A stretch of 64,000 bases of DNA from Ignelater luminosus (GCA_011009095.1 VTPC01004299.1:1-64000), one strand, 5' to 3'; positions 33,047 to 45,128 are shown, counted from the stretch's first letter. Made by a program: numbers and translations. Notes: generated from the letters alone by a model not told the origin.

Positions 33047-34134
33047 TTATTCCTTGAAGATGTCAGAAGCCAAAAAAGCGAGAATATATTTTTCCATAAT
33101 ATCAACCGTTAAATAGGGTCTTTCGTCACCTATAGCCTGTTCGAAAATATAATCGAATAAGACACGGGTACGAGCTAAGTGACAATTAGGCTCACGCGAG
33201 TCAGCTGGATTGCAATTATGCACAAAATTAGGTCTGACTGAAATTCGAAAACTTTGCAAAGACACACGACGACCATTCATTGTCTCCCCGAATCGTTTCC
33301 CAAAGAAAAACGAGAACATTTGGAACGCGTGGTTACAGTAACATCAGGTTTCCCACAACAAAAACAAAACCTCTTACCCTTTGCCTTGGGGCAAGACGAG
33401 AATAAATGACCTGAAACTTTGCAATTCCACATTTCGCGTCGGTTTTAGATTTCGAAAACTTATTTAGGAGAGCGGTAGGTTCTATAGAAGCAACCGTATG
33501 AACTGAAGACGTCTTGACGGCAACATAAGCATGGTTCTAAATCTTTTTTCTAGTAGGAGGAACATAATTATCGATGATTTGACGAACCGGAGAAAACCTA
33601 GGGCTGCTAGCCAAAACAGTAGCAGTAGTTTGTGTACCTCTAGTATGAGAGGACATAGTGACAGTTGCAGAAGAAACAGTCAGAGCGACAGTGGAGGTGA
33701 CCAACGACTGGATGGTTTAGCCGTTGAAGAACTCAGTTTCAGTCTCACAGCAGTAATCTGATATGACAATATCAAAACTGAGATAGATAAATCAGCTTAT
33801 CCCTAATTGTAGTCTTCTCGGGGGGTCTTGACAACAGCATTATATAAACGTCCTAATAAATAGGCAAACTTGTTGATGTAGTTGAACGGTAGGGCTTAGA
33901 TCTCGAACCAAATCTCGCAGAACTTCAATTCTCAATAAAACCTGTTCAAAATTGTCCGCAAAAAAATTAATATTGAGGACGCCTCCACACGTTTCCTGAA
34001 GCTTCTTTTCCAAGAACTTCTCTCAAACACTTTCTTAACGCGGTAGTATCAGTTTGATGATTGCACCCGCGGATAGCGAATTCATACTATAACTCTTCAC
34101 GAGTTAGCTTGCCCACACTCATGCGATAAACCAT
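33047..34134 (-). pseudogene. Ty3/gypsy-like gag to protease remnant
   Basis: Read leftwards from an ATG at 34134: MSVGKLTREEL, a stop, then YEFAIRGCNHQTD and ALRKCLREVLGKEASGNV, a typical N-terminal gag block. A Ser/Thr-rich middle (33500-33770) follows, then a zinc-knuckle region: WNCKVSGHLFSSCPKAKGKR followed by FCFCCGKPDVTV (about 33340-33420; the Cys before WNC is affected by a one-base loss). Last is the start of a retropepsin-like protease, GDERPYLTVDI then ILAFLASD (33060-33130), where the catalytic Asp-Ser-Gly is missing. Reverse transcriptase, RNase H and integrase are absent: the copy is internally deleted. Stops and frameshifts throughout. Confidence 0.8.
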
Positions 34135-34319
34135 CCTGAAAGTCGAGAAAACTCAAGTCACAAAAAAAACAATGGTAGATACGAGCCAACAAAACCATAG
34201 ATCTTCTAAACGAGGACCGAAGCTGAACTTTAAAAAAACTTGACACTAAAAACCAAAATAAGCAGACCTTAAAACATCAAATCCCAAACAATGAAAATCA
34301 AAAGGTCTCAAAACGTCAG

Positions 34320-34500
34320 GGTGCCACACGTTGGGCGCCAAAAATCCGTCACGGGTGAAACCCACAAAAGTGGCCTTATGCCCGTGCAGACTTAAAATAT
34401 TGTGCTCGCAACAGCTCAAATGTCAGAGATGGGATGTATCTGTTCTGTATATCTATCTCGACTTTGCGTCAAGCAGCCTCAGTTTAAGGTCACGCCCTAG
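34320..34500 (-). repeat. LTR-like direct repeat, right copy, with primer-binding-site-like word
   Basis: On minus, the repeat (AGCTGTTGCGAGCACAA, then CGGGCATAAGGCCACTTTTG) is followed by TTTTTGGCGCCCAACGTG at about 34323-34345. TGGCGCCCAACGTG is the usual form of an LTR-retroelement primer-binding region, placed just upstream of the gag start at 34134. The outer LTR boundary is not clear. Confidence 0.6.
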
Positions 34501-34789
34501 TTGAGTGTAACTAAATTTAACGTGAATCAAGCAAAGAAAGGTAGAACAACCACCTATAGCTGTAAAGTGGAATATTCTAATCTGACGTGCCAAACGGTAA
34601 AGTAAAGGCCAGGTTCAAACAGGAATCATGCATGGATATAATACATTTCCTACGTACAATGGAAAATTTTGATGTAAATTAATTTATACTAAAACAAGCT
34701 TGGCCTGGGACAGTATTCCTAGTCGACGAAATTATAAGAAGCACATGTGTATAAAAATAAATATTAAAATGACATTACACGGCCACTAT

Positions 34790-35730
34790 CACTCTCAATT
34801 AGCAATACATATGGCTTGCATTAAATCGAATAAGCATGCTTTGAGCTACTTTCCTCAGCAAATTCGGATTGAAATAATAAATTTAATTGGGACTAAAATA
34901 TGACAGTAAAGTAAGATCGTCCAAGTACTTTTCAATCATTGTTTATTGCATTCCACACGCTGTTCATTTGGAACAGATGAAAGAAGTCATTAGCTATGTT
35001 GACTTGTCAGACGGGAAGTGTCAAATCACAGAAACTATTATTGATTTTGTAAATAGACGCAGACAGGTATCAAATGACATCTTGACCAAACTGAATGAAG
35101 ATGGTTTAAGAATTGATGATGTGCCGTGTGCAGCACACAGCCTAGACCTTATTGAGGCACATTCTGAAGCTGTTTCACCCTTAATGGTAACCTCTTTTGA
35201 GGTTGTCCAAAACATTCTCAGTTTTTTCAGTACTTCTTCTGGGAGGTAGCAAGTTCTAGTTAGTAACCTTGAATTTACTTTGAAGGATCGTTGTGGTACA
35301 AGGTGCTAATAGCACTCTGAAGTGGTTATCAAACAGATAGATTACAAATTCTTGTGTCTTTTTCAATTGTGTGTCAATCGATAAAGTCAATAAGTCACTT
35401 CAAAATGAAGCCAATTCGATCGAAAATGAACTTTCGAAGACTATCCAAGCTATCAGAGATGAAGGATTAGAACAAGTTATTGAGTATGCAACCCAAACAG
35501 CCCGAGAGAATGGCATTGAAGACAACTTTTCCGAAACAAGGCGAAAGAAAGTGAACGTAAAATTAGTAGATCCTGCATATAAAAACAATCAAACATATCT
35601 TACTTTACAAAAAGAATTCAACAGAGCAGCTAATGTTGCATTTGATAGAATTCTTACTGAGCTGAAAACGAGACATGGGGCAATGTCTTCAATATTTTCC
35701 AACTTTCTTTTCTTACTGGAAAATCTCTGA
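34790..35730 (+). pseudogene. ZMYM1-type hAT transposase pseudogene (DUF4371 region and beyond)
   Basis: Reads HMACIKSNKHALSYFPQQIR then IEIINLIGTKI (to 34903). After a frame change comes VRSSKYFSIIV, where a catalytic Asp normally follows but is lost. Then HLEQMKEVISYVD, FVNRRRQVSNDILTKLNEDG, PCAAHSLDLIEAHSEAVSP and FEVVQNILSFFSTSSGR (34887-35249). The QGYDGA..MSG stretch is missing between DDVP and CAAHS. The last part (35371-35730) reads ELSKTIQAIRDEG, RRKKVNVKLVDPAYKNN and AFDRILTELKTRHGAM, matching the segment before the dimerisation domain. The hAT C-terminal dimerisation region is absent. Upstream decay and internal deletion make it inactive. The family is sometimes host-domesticated, but this copy is broken. 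Confidence 0.82.
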
Positions 35731-35759
35731 AGAATGATTCAATAAGCAATTTAGAATTA

Positions 35760-36344
35760 CATTATATACACACGTCTCGAAGTCTGGCAACGTTGCATTT
35801 ACGGAGCCAAGCAGATTTCAATTTCAATTCGTTGTTTTGTTATTGAAGATTTCAGATTCTTTTTTTTTTGTAGCTCGTCATAAAAGACCCCGTCGAATAA
35901 TTGTGGTAAGTGAACGGGAAATAAAATTATCCAATCGTTGTATGTTAACACCTGCTGGTTCGTCTCTAGCTCCAATTACAGCTTGAATCCTTGTAAAGAA
36001 GACATTTAATGGTTTCTCGCAGAATTTGATTCCATTCTTACTTCGGCAACTGAATTAGGAGCTGGATTTAGAAGGGACCATAAAGCAGCGCAACGTTTTA
36101 TTGAGATTATATTGAACCTATCGTTCTTAAAACTCTTCTGTACGCTCAATCACTTGCTTTAGCTACTTGCTTCCTATATTTGCACTTCTATTTGATAACT
36201 AACTTTTTTAATTGCGGAGTTGTGTACGTTTGAATTTGCAAATAGCGCTTGATGTATTATACGCAACATTTGTGCAATATATACTCGCCCATTGACCAAA
36301 ACGACCACCAGCAAAGAACGCAGAATCGACACTAGTAGTGTCGT
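35760..36344. other. no gene recognised
   Basis: AT-rich sequence that may contain degraded 3' sequence of the hAT transposase copy; no motif can be read with confidence. Confidence 0.5.
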
Positions 36345-36850
36345 TTCTAAACGGTTTAGTTTCAATCTTAGTCTATAGACGCGCGACTAACCATAATACA
36401 ATTAAGTAGGCGAGAGTTGACATCAATAGCGGCTGTTCTTTTGAGGTTCTCTTCATTAAATCGTATTCGTCTGGATGTTAAAGAAACTCAAAGTATCCAA
36501 GAATCGACATCCTCACAATCTGTCTTTACATTTAAACGGAAAGTTCCCATTCTACATCAATGAATGTTGGTTTTGATAGTAGCATAAGCGAGTCAGTCAC
36601 TAATTGAGATGAATAATGCGGTCGGGGGTACCCGTATTGATGTTTGCACTTAACGGAATCGCCATAAATTAACTTTTCGATCAAGTTAACAAAAACGTAT
36701 TGCAAGCAACTTAGTCATTGTAATATTATAATGATTTTTGTTTTACAAACTGTGATTTTAGAAATGTAATAATTAAAGGCCAAGAATAAAATTAACCGAA
36801 ATAGTAACGTTATTTTACCGTTAAAGAAAACGAAATTATAACAACCACAG
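36345..36850 (-). mobile_element. hAT-like 690-bp family, copy F
   Basis: Minus copy from CTTAGTCTATAGACGCGCGA (near the family 3' end) through TTAAACGGAAAGTTCCCATT, AGCATAAGCGAGTCAGTCAC, CTTAACGGAATCGCCATAAA and ATTGCAAGCAACTTAGTCAT to AACGGTAAAATAACGTTACT (read on minus) and AAACGAAATTATAACAACCA. The last ~25 bp of the 5' end are replaced by GC tract 4. Confidence 0.8.
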
Positions 36851-36859
36851 GCGTATTAA

Positions 36860-37253
36860 AATTCGGGCCTCTCGAACCTTTCGGCCTTGTCGGACCATAC
36901 GAGTCTGTCGGGCATTTGGACTTCTCGACCCTTCGGGTCTCTCCAGTCTTTTAGGTCGTTCGGGTCCCTCAGGCTTCTCGAGCCGCTCAGTCTTGTCAAG
37001 CCTTTTGGACTTTACGGCCCTTCGGGCTATTCGGATCTGTCTAGCTGTTCGAACTTCTCGGACCCTTTGGGCCGTTCAGGCCTGTAGGGCCTTTTCAGCT
37101 GCTCTTCTTCTTCTACTACTTCTTGAGTTAGGGCGTGCCGGCTCTTTTAGACTTTTCGGTCCTTTTGGCTTCTCGGGTCTCAAAATTAAGACTTTTGGAA
37201 TTTTTGTTAAAGTAAGATTTTATGATTATCGGTGAAATGTTTATAGAGCAAAT
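36860..37253 (+). repeat. GC-rich tract 4 with AT-rich tail
   Basis: Words such as GACTTCTCGACCCTTCGGGT and GGCCCTTCGGGCTATTCGG, no head. The right end (37190-37253: TTTTTGTTAAAGTAAG, AATGTTTATAGAG) is the reverse complement of the left flank of tract 2 (10893-10965), so it is a shared tail rather than host sequence. Confidence 0.8.
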
Positions 37254-37261
37254 GCAAAACA

Positions 37262-37440
37262 ATGTTACTTTATTTATCTGAATAAAAACAAAACAAAGAA
37301 ACAGATATTAGTGTAAGCTTGTCAGTCAGTGGTTCAGATGTATTCGTACTGATGCACACACACGGAATCGCCGTAAATTGGTCTCCCGGCCCCACAATTT
37401 GCTGCTGAGTTAACAGAAACGTGTAGCAAGAAATCTAATT
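37262..37440 (-). mobile_element. hAT-like 690-bp family, copy G (internal fragment)
   Basis: ATTTATCTGAATAAAAACAA, AGTCAGTGGTTCAGATG, ACGGAATCGCCGTAAATTGG, TGCTGCTGAGTTAACAG. It is a separate piece from copy F, since the two overlap in family coordinates, and lies immediately right of tract 4. Confidence 0.7.
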
Positions 37441-37591
37441 AAAGTTTGAGCAGATTTCCTTAATATTATATCGTATTTTGTTCATTTATATGTACAATTT
37501 AAATCAAAAATTTAAAATTTTTCATTTGTTGGCAGAAGTTGAACTAATTAAGTAACACGTGTGTAAGCTGTCTATTGGTGCAAGTATAATC

Positions 37592-38373
37592 ATGGATAGG
37601 CTAGGATCAGCTCAATTAATTTATGAGGAAGCTCGTGGTAATCTCTTAGCAGCTCATCGGCTGTATGCGGAGCGATATTTCAATTGACAGGTATCGCAGC
37701 ATCATTCAACTTTTGTAAAGGTTGTGCAGCATTTACGTGATTAATACCTGAGGACGTGTAAGGACCGATCATATTCTGGAGGCAGAGCTTCCGATTTTAG
37801 ATAGTGTGGCAGAAAACCCTGGAGCAAGTACAAGAAGCACATTTTGCTAATGGCTGCTGCTGCAAGTTGTTATTGTCGTGTAATGAAGCGATATTTACTG
37901 AGAATCCACACACACGATCCGAGAAGATGGTCATCAACAACGTTTCGCTGTAAACGTCTTTCCTGGTTTTCTGGAAGTGTCTTTGATTGAACCATACGTG
38001 TTAGCTTCCCGATTAAATGGCGATGCCTACGCCAATTATCTAGAGAACGAAGTGCGCGAGGATCTTCCCATTTGTCTTTTTACACGATGCTGCGCCACTC
38101 CACGTTGCACATCCCGTCATGGAGGTATTGCATGGACACTTTGGAGGGAGATGAACAGGAAGAAATGATCCAGTGCCTTGGCCACCTCGGTCACCGGATC
38201 TGATTCCTTCCGATTTTTACTTGTGGGGCCATATGATGCAGATAGTGTACTCAGTTCTTGTAGACACTCCAGAAGAGCTGGTAGAGCGCAGCAGCAAAGT
38301 TGCACAAACAATTTGACAGAAAGGGCACAAGCATGCGTAGTTGTCATTTTATCACTGTTCAGAACGCAATTTG
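37592..38373 (+). pseudogene. mariner/Tc1-like transposase pseudogene 4 (DUF4817 type)
   Basis: From the ATG at 37592: SAQLIYEEARGNLLAAHRLY then AERYFN, a DUF4817-type start (LVYGE..GN..EA.RLYAER). A scrambled middle follows, in which the first catalytic Asp region and the second HTH cannot be read. Then SLIEPYVLASRLNGDAYANY (37977-38040), FLHDAAPLHVAHPV (second Asp), and WPPRSPDLIPSDFYLWGHM (third Asp), then VDTPEELVER. As counted in the present sequence, 36 positions including one stop lie between the second and third Asp, as in mariner 3, placing both in the same transposase group but in different lineages. Frameshifts and stops; inactive. Confidence 0.85.
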
Positions 38374-38534
38374 GAGGAAGGTCAAGGAGTTAAATTACAT
38401 AGCAGAACTTTCTGAAACGTGTTACTTACTGAAAGTGCGATTCCTATAATTAGTATCACACAAATAGTCATTTTCTTGAGAATTCTGTTAATTCTCTTTA
38501 ATTGCTTTCACTAGAATAAGTTAGTTAATGCTGT

Positions 38535-38833
38535 CAATCCAATAATTAAAAACCAAGAAGAAAACGTTTAGCCGTTAAATGCGGTCGGCAGTACCCGTAT
38601 TGATGTTCAACACTTAGCGGAATCGCCATAAATTGGTCTCCCAATCCCGCAGTCTGCTGCTGAGTGGCAAACAAGCAACTTAGTTATTGTTATGTAAGGG
38701 GGAATCTAGAGAAAACTGTGATTTTAGAAATTTAATAATTAAAAATCAAGGATATCGATTGAAATAAACAAAACGAAATTATAAAAAATCAAAAACATAA
38801 CGAAAACGATATTTGACATCTTTCGCATCTCTG
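38535..38833 (-). mobile_element. hAT-like 690-bp family, copy H (5' half, with terminus)
   Basis: Minus copy with the 5' terminus as CGCATCTCTG at 38824-38833 (on minus CAGAGATGCG, one of the two preserved 5' ends). Contains AGCGGAATCGCCATAAATTG, CCGCAGTCTGCTGCTGAG, AAGCAACTTAGTTATTG. A small piece of the 5' region (AATAATTAAAAACCAAGAAG) is also found at its left edge, suggesting rearrangement. Confidence 0.75.
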
Positions 38834-38839
38834 TTTAAT

Positions 38840-41085
38840 AATAACAGCTTCAGAAAAGCAGTAATAATTTCCATATGTAAATAGTAAACGTTTCTAATTG
38901 ATTTTCATAAAGATTTTTCTTCTGGTCAATTTGATATAAGCGGAAATACAAAAAAAGAAAAAGTAGCAGAACATGTTTGTGTTAATTAAAAGACGTTTAA
39001 AAATAAACTCGTTGTTCAAGGTCATATCCATTTATATGAAGGAAGGTTTCAATTTCTCTTGAAATTAACCTGTAAAAAAAAGCTTGATGTTTTCTGTTAA
39101 CACTACAAGTGTAATAGCGTGGTAATAACCAACCCGCAGACTAGTCTAATGCGAAGTGTTTCTAAAATACTTAATTATTTCTAAAACGAGTTTCAGAAGA
39201 TTCCTGTGCGTTATATAATTACACATCAACATAATAATTATCAAGAGCATATAAAAAAGTTGCTTGAAAAGCGTCAATGAGTAAAAAAAAAGTAAATTAA
39301 TGCTTGCTCTAAATATACTGTGTGTCCCAGTGATGATGAAATGTAAAAGATAATAAATGTCGCTACGATAGAAAATAAGCATACTGATGTGTCTATAGTA
39401 TATTAAAGGAAAGTTTACATGCTAGAATAATGTAAATAGCGCATCCTTTAATCTTACTTATCTAAACGTTTCAAAATAATAAATACATTTAGATCACAAT
39501 CTCATCATATCACGCTGTAAATATAAACAAACTTTAAGATTACGTAAGTATAAAGTGACAAGATATTTATGAAGGAAAGAGATGCATATTTAACAAAGCT
39601 CAATGAACTATTATATTAATTAATTATCAAAGTGAATATTTCCTAACAGTAACTATTAAAGATTTTATTTTGCTCTGTTTTCTTTTAGTATAGTTAACCA
39701 CAGAAACCATATAGAAATGACCTATATTTAGAAACTATAATCATATTACCTTTGAAAACTTAATGCCACAGTTGCAATAGTGCACTTTCAACATCAACCG
39801 TTGCAATCGATAAAATGCTTCTATACCATTCTAATTAAATAATATTCAATGGCATCAAGAATATTAAAAGGGAGCTACTTACGTTATACTGTTTTATAGC
39901 TTCATTAGGATTAACGCATTATACAGTTTCTCGTTTGCTATTTACTTCTTTATTTACTAAATACCGGGTGGATATAAAAAAATGCGTTTTGTGTTGTTGA
40001 GAATAATAAATATCTTCGCTTGGGGAAGAAATTTTCGAGCTTTTCATGGAAATGATCAGAAAACGTTTCATTTTCAAATTTTATAAATCAAAAGATAGAT
40101 GAAATGTTTAGTAGTAGGCGGCTCTTCAAACAAATGAATGTGTTGACAGTTTTATAAAATAAAATGTATCTTCGTTTGTTAGAACAAATGAATCGCGATC
40201 AAATTTTCTTTGTTTCTCAAGGCCATCGAGAACTGGGTTATTCTCATCCGCGAGAATTTTCGTTATCGGTGTGCAACATCGTCAGTGACCTCATGTATTT
40301 CGAGTGCAGTTTTCTAATGGTACTCTCGGTACTTAAGATTTTTCTGGACGAAAACAAAAATCCTCTTCCCTAAGTACTTTTAATATGGTTTCGATGCGGT
40401 TTGAGTTCTAGTGCACATTAGCAACCGGGATTTTGCACCGCGTCTGAAACTACTTGCGCTTCGATATTTTCTCCGACCTTATCTATAGTTTGCATCACTC
40501 TATTGGTTATCAAGCACGATACAGCTTCAGCCCTCGCCATACACGCGTTGATTAAAGCACTCTATTCATAGAAGTATCTTAAATACAAATCGTTAGAACG
40601 CTTGTCGCTCTAGCGCTAGCTCAGATGCGTCGCAGGGTTTCGCAACAGTTTACACGACCAGCCCCTACAAGGAAGTGACCTAGGAGACTGAATTGGCTCC
40701 TATAAAGATAGATCTACTAGCAGAATGTAACTTTAGGGCAGACATCTCATCAAAATAATGTAGTTCTAATAGTCAAGATGTAAAATATACGAACCAACTC
40801 GGCCAATTTGGCTCCGTGCCCATGTATGCCCTGCAACTTTAGTGAAGTCACAAACAACAGTGCTAAGCGCCATAATCTGGTAGTTGCCGAAGAGTGTGAA
40901 CACTTACGTATGCATATTTTCTCAGCGAAAACAACGATTTGGTGTAGTTTGCGTTATCGATCATATTTGGCTTCTGGTAAGAAAAAGGAAATGATGAGAA
41001 AAATCAATTGCGAGAACAGGAATAATAAAGATTTATATCATTACTGTTGTTATAACTATAACCGATTTTCTTACGTTAGAACCCT
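38840..41085. other. no gene recognised
   Basis: Strongly AT-rich to about 40160, then mixed. Frames at 40164-40373 and 40808-41119 have no recognised motif. GC-richer text at 40400-40720 shows no element signature. Confidence 0.5.
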
Positions 41086-41087
41086 CC

Positions 41088-41935
41088 ACGGAACGAAATT
41101 TGATGCGTCCCAAAAATAATAGGCCCGACAAGCCCGAACAGCTCGAAAGGCCCAAACAGGCCGAATTCCGAAAGACCGAAAAGTCCAAAAGGCACGAAAG
41201 GTTCATTCAAACGACCCGATAGACCCGAAGGGCTAAGAAGACGAAAAGACCCGAAGGGCCAAGAAGTCGAAAACACCCAACAGGCTCGAGAGGTCCAAAC
41301 AGTCTAACAGACCCAAGAAGCCCGAAGGGCCAAGAAGTTCAAAAAGCTTAACAAGCCCAACAGGCCTGTATGGCCGAAGAGGTCCGATAGATCCGAGAAA
41401 TCCAAAAGGCCCGATAGACCCGAAGGGCCAAGAAGTCGAAAAGACCCGGCAGGTCCGAACAGCCTAACAGACGCAAGAAGTGCGAAGGGCCGATAAGTTT
41501 AAAAAGCTCAACAGGTCCGACAGGTCCGAGAAATCCAACGAGCTCTATAGACCAGAAGAACGAAGAAATCGGAAATGTTCAACAGTTGTGAAAGGTCCAA
41601 ACAACCTAACAGACTCGAGAAGTTCAAAAAAACTCGACAGGTCCAACAAGCACGAGAGATCCAAACGACCCGAAGGGCCGACAAGCCCGAACAGCCTAAC
41701 AGATCCTAGAAGCCCGAAGGGCCGAGAAGTCTAAAAAGGTCGACAGGCCCAAACGACCCGACAGACCAGTATGGTCCGACAGGTGCGCAAGATCCAACCG
41801 GCCCGATAGATGCGAGGGACCCGAAGGGCCAAGAAGTCGAAAAGGCTCGACAAAACCGAAGGGACGTAGGACCGAAAGATTTTTAAACTGAGACCCAAAA
41901 CCGAGCTTCGACCCGGATCGCGTGTTGTTGGAAAT
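41088..41935 (-). repeat. GC-rich tract 5
   Basis: Minus orientation, about 850 bp. Tail at the left (GAAATTTGATGCGTCCC, 41093-41109) aligns with the tail of tract 7. Body of CCCGAAGGGCCAAGAAG and similar words. The head at the right, read on minus, keeps GGGTCGAAGCTCGG and CTCAGTTTAAAAATC but ends early at CGCGATCC, so it is 5' truncated. The frame at 41480-41734 is an artefact of the repeat. Confidence 0.82.
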
Positions 41936-42059
41936 GAAATTCCTTCAGTATTCTGACTTTTAATGCCAGTTATATTAAGTTTTGGAAAAAATTCGCAAAA
42001 GTATCCATGTAGACATCTTATATTAGTGAGTTACTGTTGGTCACTGGTCGTTTTCTCAA

Positions 42060-42560
42060 ATTCGCTTGTGACCGAATGTAAATGGCCTACAAGATCGTAG
42101 AAAGATGGTGTAATGGCCTTTTCGTCAATCCAATTAAGACTAAAATCAATCTCTTCACCAAGAATAAAGAACAGAAGGTTTAAAAGGGCCCATATTACAC
42201 GGTAGACCTCTACCGCTAGCGCGGAAGGTCAAGTACTTACAGATGACCTTGACACGGTGGTAACCAAGTCGAAGCAATATTTTGGCAGCTGACCCTTTCT
42301 AGGAATATCAAGGCAAAACATTTGAAAGCATGGGCTTACGAGACTCAAAAGCTAGAGCTAAGAAGCAGTGGATATCACCAGGCAAAAGACGATATAATTG
42401 GTTTTAACTTGTCAAAGTTAAACTGGCTAATGGGCAAGAGCCGGAGAACCTTAAGTTTTTCAATTGGTGCCCTCAAGCGCCATTACACCTTAAGAAGATA
42501 CCTATCGCTCATCAGTGTAGAGGAAGTTCTAGATCTGGAAATAACGATGAAAAACTCAAA
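42060..42560 (+). pseudogene. Jockey-like LINE fragment (end of reverse transcriptase)
   Basis: In mixed frames: IVERWCNGLFVNPIKTKINL then FTKNKE (42085-42170), corresponding to the W...GL.VNP.KT..V.FT block after the RT active site, then VKYLQMTL (for KYLGV.LD) and NIKAKHLKAWAYETQ. No active site, endonuclease or 3' tail is visible. Frames are broken; the 42322-42564 open frame is partly in the family frame. Confidence 0.6.
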
Positions 42561-42564
42561 ATGA

Positions 42565-44090
42565 AAAGCAATTGAGGCGTAGAATTTTTCAAAAGTTAGT
42601 AGAAATGGAATTTGGCACCATATAAGAGCTGATGGAGGGCGTTAGAAGAAGACTACGCGTCATTAGAAAGAATGCACCGTTAGCATAAATTTAAATTAAT
42701 ATTTCTGTGCTCAATATCATGCTTCAATAGTGAAGAGTAGTGGAACACTACAGGTTGTTTGATGGCGAGTAAATTCAAACTTTCAATCAGATTAGTTTTA
42801 CGTTTTTGGCCCCAGAGTACATAAGGTAATTCTAATTAGTTAAGCTAATTGACTGGTGGTGGTGGTGGTGGTGGTGTGATGAAGAGCCGAAGTAAACTAG
42901 CCAAGTTACGTGTCGGAAAAGAAGCAGTAAGTAGACTAGTGTATCCACAAGGTAACTTGCTTGGGTAAGCCAGTGGATCATTGCAGGCAACTTGGTGGAA
43001 ACTAAAGTTTAATCTTCAACTAGTTTAGTTTCTTGTAAGAAATTTAAACAAAGGAAACCGGCTGCGTAGCGGCGAAAACTTGCCACAGATGCTAGAGGGA
43101 TTACATCCTGCACCTTGGCCAATAAGACAACTGAGACTCATACATTCCTTATATGACGTTCTCGTCAAGATATGCAATCAGAGCAAGCATTCGGCTGACT
43201 TCACCCCACTTCTGACAAATTTACAGTAGAGAAAGAATTAACCAAAATTCTCATATATAGTAGGAAAGGCAAAATTGAATAACATCCCTGTTATTTCTTT
43301 GTACCTATAGTACTTAAAATAAACAGAGTTGGTTTGTTTACAAATCTCCTTCCATTTAAGCATTCTTAGTTCAAGTAGGTAAATAGTTTTGGCTCTTTCT
43401 TTTTCTTGTTCGTGTGACTTACATTTTGATTTTTTTTTTAATTTTAAATTTTAAATGGAAAGCATAACATCTAGTTCAAAGCTCATAGCAGGTTAGGTCG
43501 AATTTACTTTTTAAACGTTCGGGTCTTTTCGAGATTCGACTTGCACGGCTCTTTGAATGCGTAGTTTTCCACTTAAATACGGTAAATCCAATCAAATCAT
43601 CCGTGTTTCAAAATTTAATTATTGGGATTCTTTGTTTGTGAATGATTAATGAATATCCAAATTTCTCGGAACTACATAAAAATGATTTAAATTGTAGGAA
43701 AGATTTTCTTTTATTAAGTGACAGCAATTCTTTGAATATAATTATTTTGTGTATATCTAACTAAAAGAAAATCGTATAAAATATTATTTTTGGTTGTCTT
43801 AAATGTTAAAGAGAAATATCCATCAAAAATAACTAGTCTTTCATTATTTATTGTTTTTTTTATTAGAGTTACAGGCAGAACCTTTCTGAATTCTGCAAAC
43901 ACTTCCAGGATAAGGTCAAAATGAAATTATTTACAGATTCAAATCTGCAAATAAACCAGGCAAATTCGCCTACGCACACCCAATACGGTTTTATACACAA
44001 ATGATGATTATTCGAAAATAGTAACATGGCGTAATCATTCATTTGGGTTAATGAATCACAAGCAGCTAAATCCGAAATATAAACATTTTA
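42565..44090. other. no gene recognised; contains a (GGT)n run
   Basis: AT-rich except a GC-richer patch near 42880-43210. The only clear structure is a GGT trinucleotide run at 42854-42876. No coding signal. Confidence 0.55.
42854..42876 (+). repeat. (GGT)n microsatellite
   Basis: About eight GGT units. Confidence 0.9.
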
Positions 44091-44159
44091 AATGATTTAT
44101 TTTAATCGGTGGGCGTGTGTTGTGTGTGTTTATGCATTGATAAAAGAGAAGAAAAAAAA

Positions 44160-44440
44160 CTGATAAGATCATTTTCCATTCCGTCACGTGGTGGTCGCTT
44201 CTAATGAATGTGGAATTGGCAGTAATTCGCGCAGTTACGTCGGCATGACGCGGCGCTGTAAATAATATAAATGGCACGCACGATGGTAGATCTACTCACG
44301 TGGGGCGTTGCGTCATTCGGCGGTCTTGGGACTCGTACGCACGATGCTTCCTCCTCGCGGTACTCCGCGGCCCCACACAGCCACTACATTCATCTTTCGC
44401 TCCGGGAATGCCAATAACTTTTTATTCTACGTGATTAATG
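44160..44440. promoter_or_regulatory. CpG-rich, non-repetitive patch; candidate regulatory region
   Basis: In very AT-rich surroundings, about 280 bp carries many CpG dinucleotides and two CACGTG E-box palindromes (about 44186 and 44296). ATAATATAAATGGC lies near 44263, and a TAATATTTATTGATTT forkhead-like word follows just downstream at 44448. It matches no repeat in this window. This could be a promoter or enhancer, or simply older unique DNA. No adjacent gene is visible, so the role is inference only. Confidence 0.3.
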
Positions 44441-44444
44441 GCCC

Positions 44445-45120
44445 GGCTAATATTTATTGATTTTTAGAGGCCGAAAATTTCTAAAAAAATTTTACCGCAT
44501 CCAACAAAACTTCTAAACTTCCCCTCGGGCAGTTTTATGAACAAATATTCGCTCTCTCATCGTTCTCAACTCAATTTGTTTTAGTTAAAATTAGTAATTT
44601 CTTGGAACTTCACAACTATTTTAAATTACTGTAATATAGTATTACGTAATGATGCCGCAGAAAACATTAAAAGTATAATGGCTTCATTCATTAACGGATC
44701 TCTCACTGCGGTTGGGGTTACAGCTTGTGCAAGGTTTATGAAGTTAAGCATAAACGAAATCTGAATGTTTTTAGTATACAAATATGTACATTTTCGTTTT
44801 GCTGGAGAAGACGCAAAACGTGACCGATGTTTTTTGTTTTCTCTTTCTTTTTATTCCTATCAATTTATACAGCGTGTCCAATTAGAAGGTAATGATTATA
44901 ATAAAAGGAGTAACAAGATAAAAATTCATTATAGTAACGCCCTAACAATTAAAATTTTTTCGAAGAACAATTTTAAAGACAGCTTTTACTAAATATCTAA
45001 TTTGCAGTAACATGACATAGCTGCTTGTTAATCTTTAATGTCGGGATGAAGACAAAGCGATTTATCAATAATGATTTAGTGTGTACAACAACGGACATCT
45101 TTCTCTGTGTCTGTCTACTC
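44445..45120. other. no gene recognised
   Basis: AT-rich spacer; the 44765-44992 frame has no motif. Confidence 0.55.
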
Positions 45121-45128
45121 AAATCCAT

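Noticed and set aside
34887-35730. Two good-length frames as a domesticated ZMYM1-like host gene
   Set aside because: Frames are not collinear without breaks, the region between DDVP and CAAHS is deleted, the catalytic Asp after SIIV is lost, and the C-terminal dimerisation part is absent.
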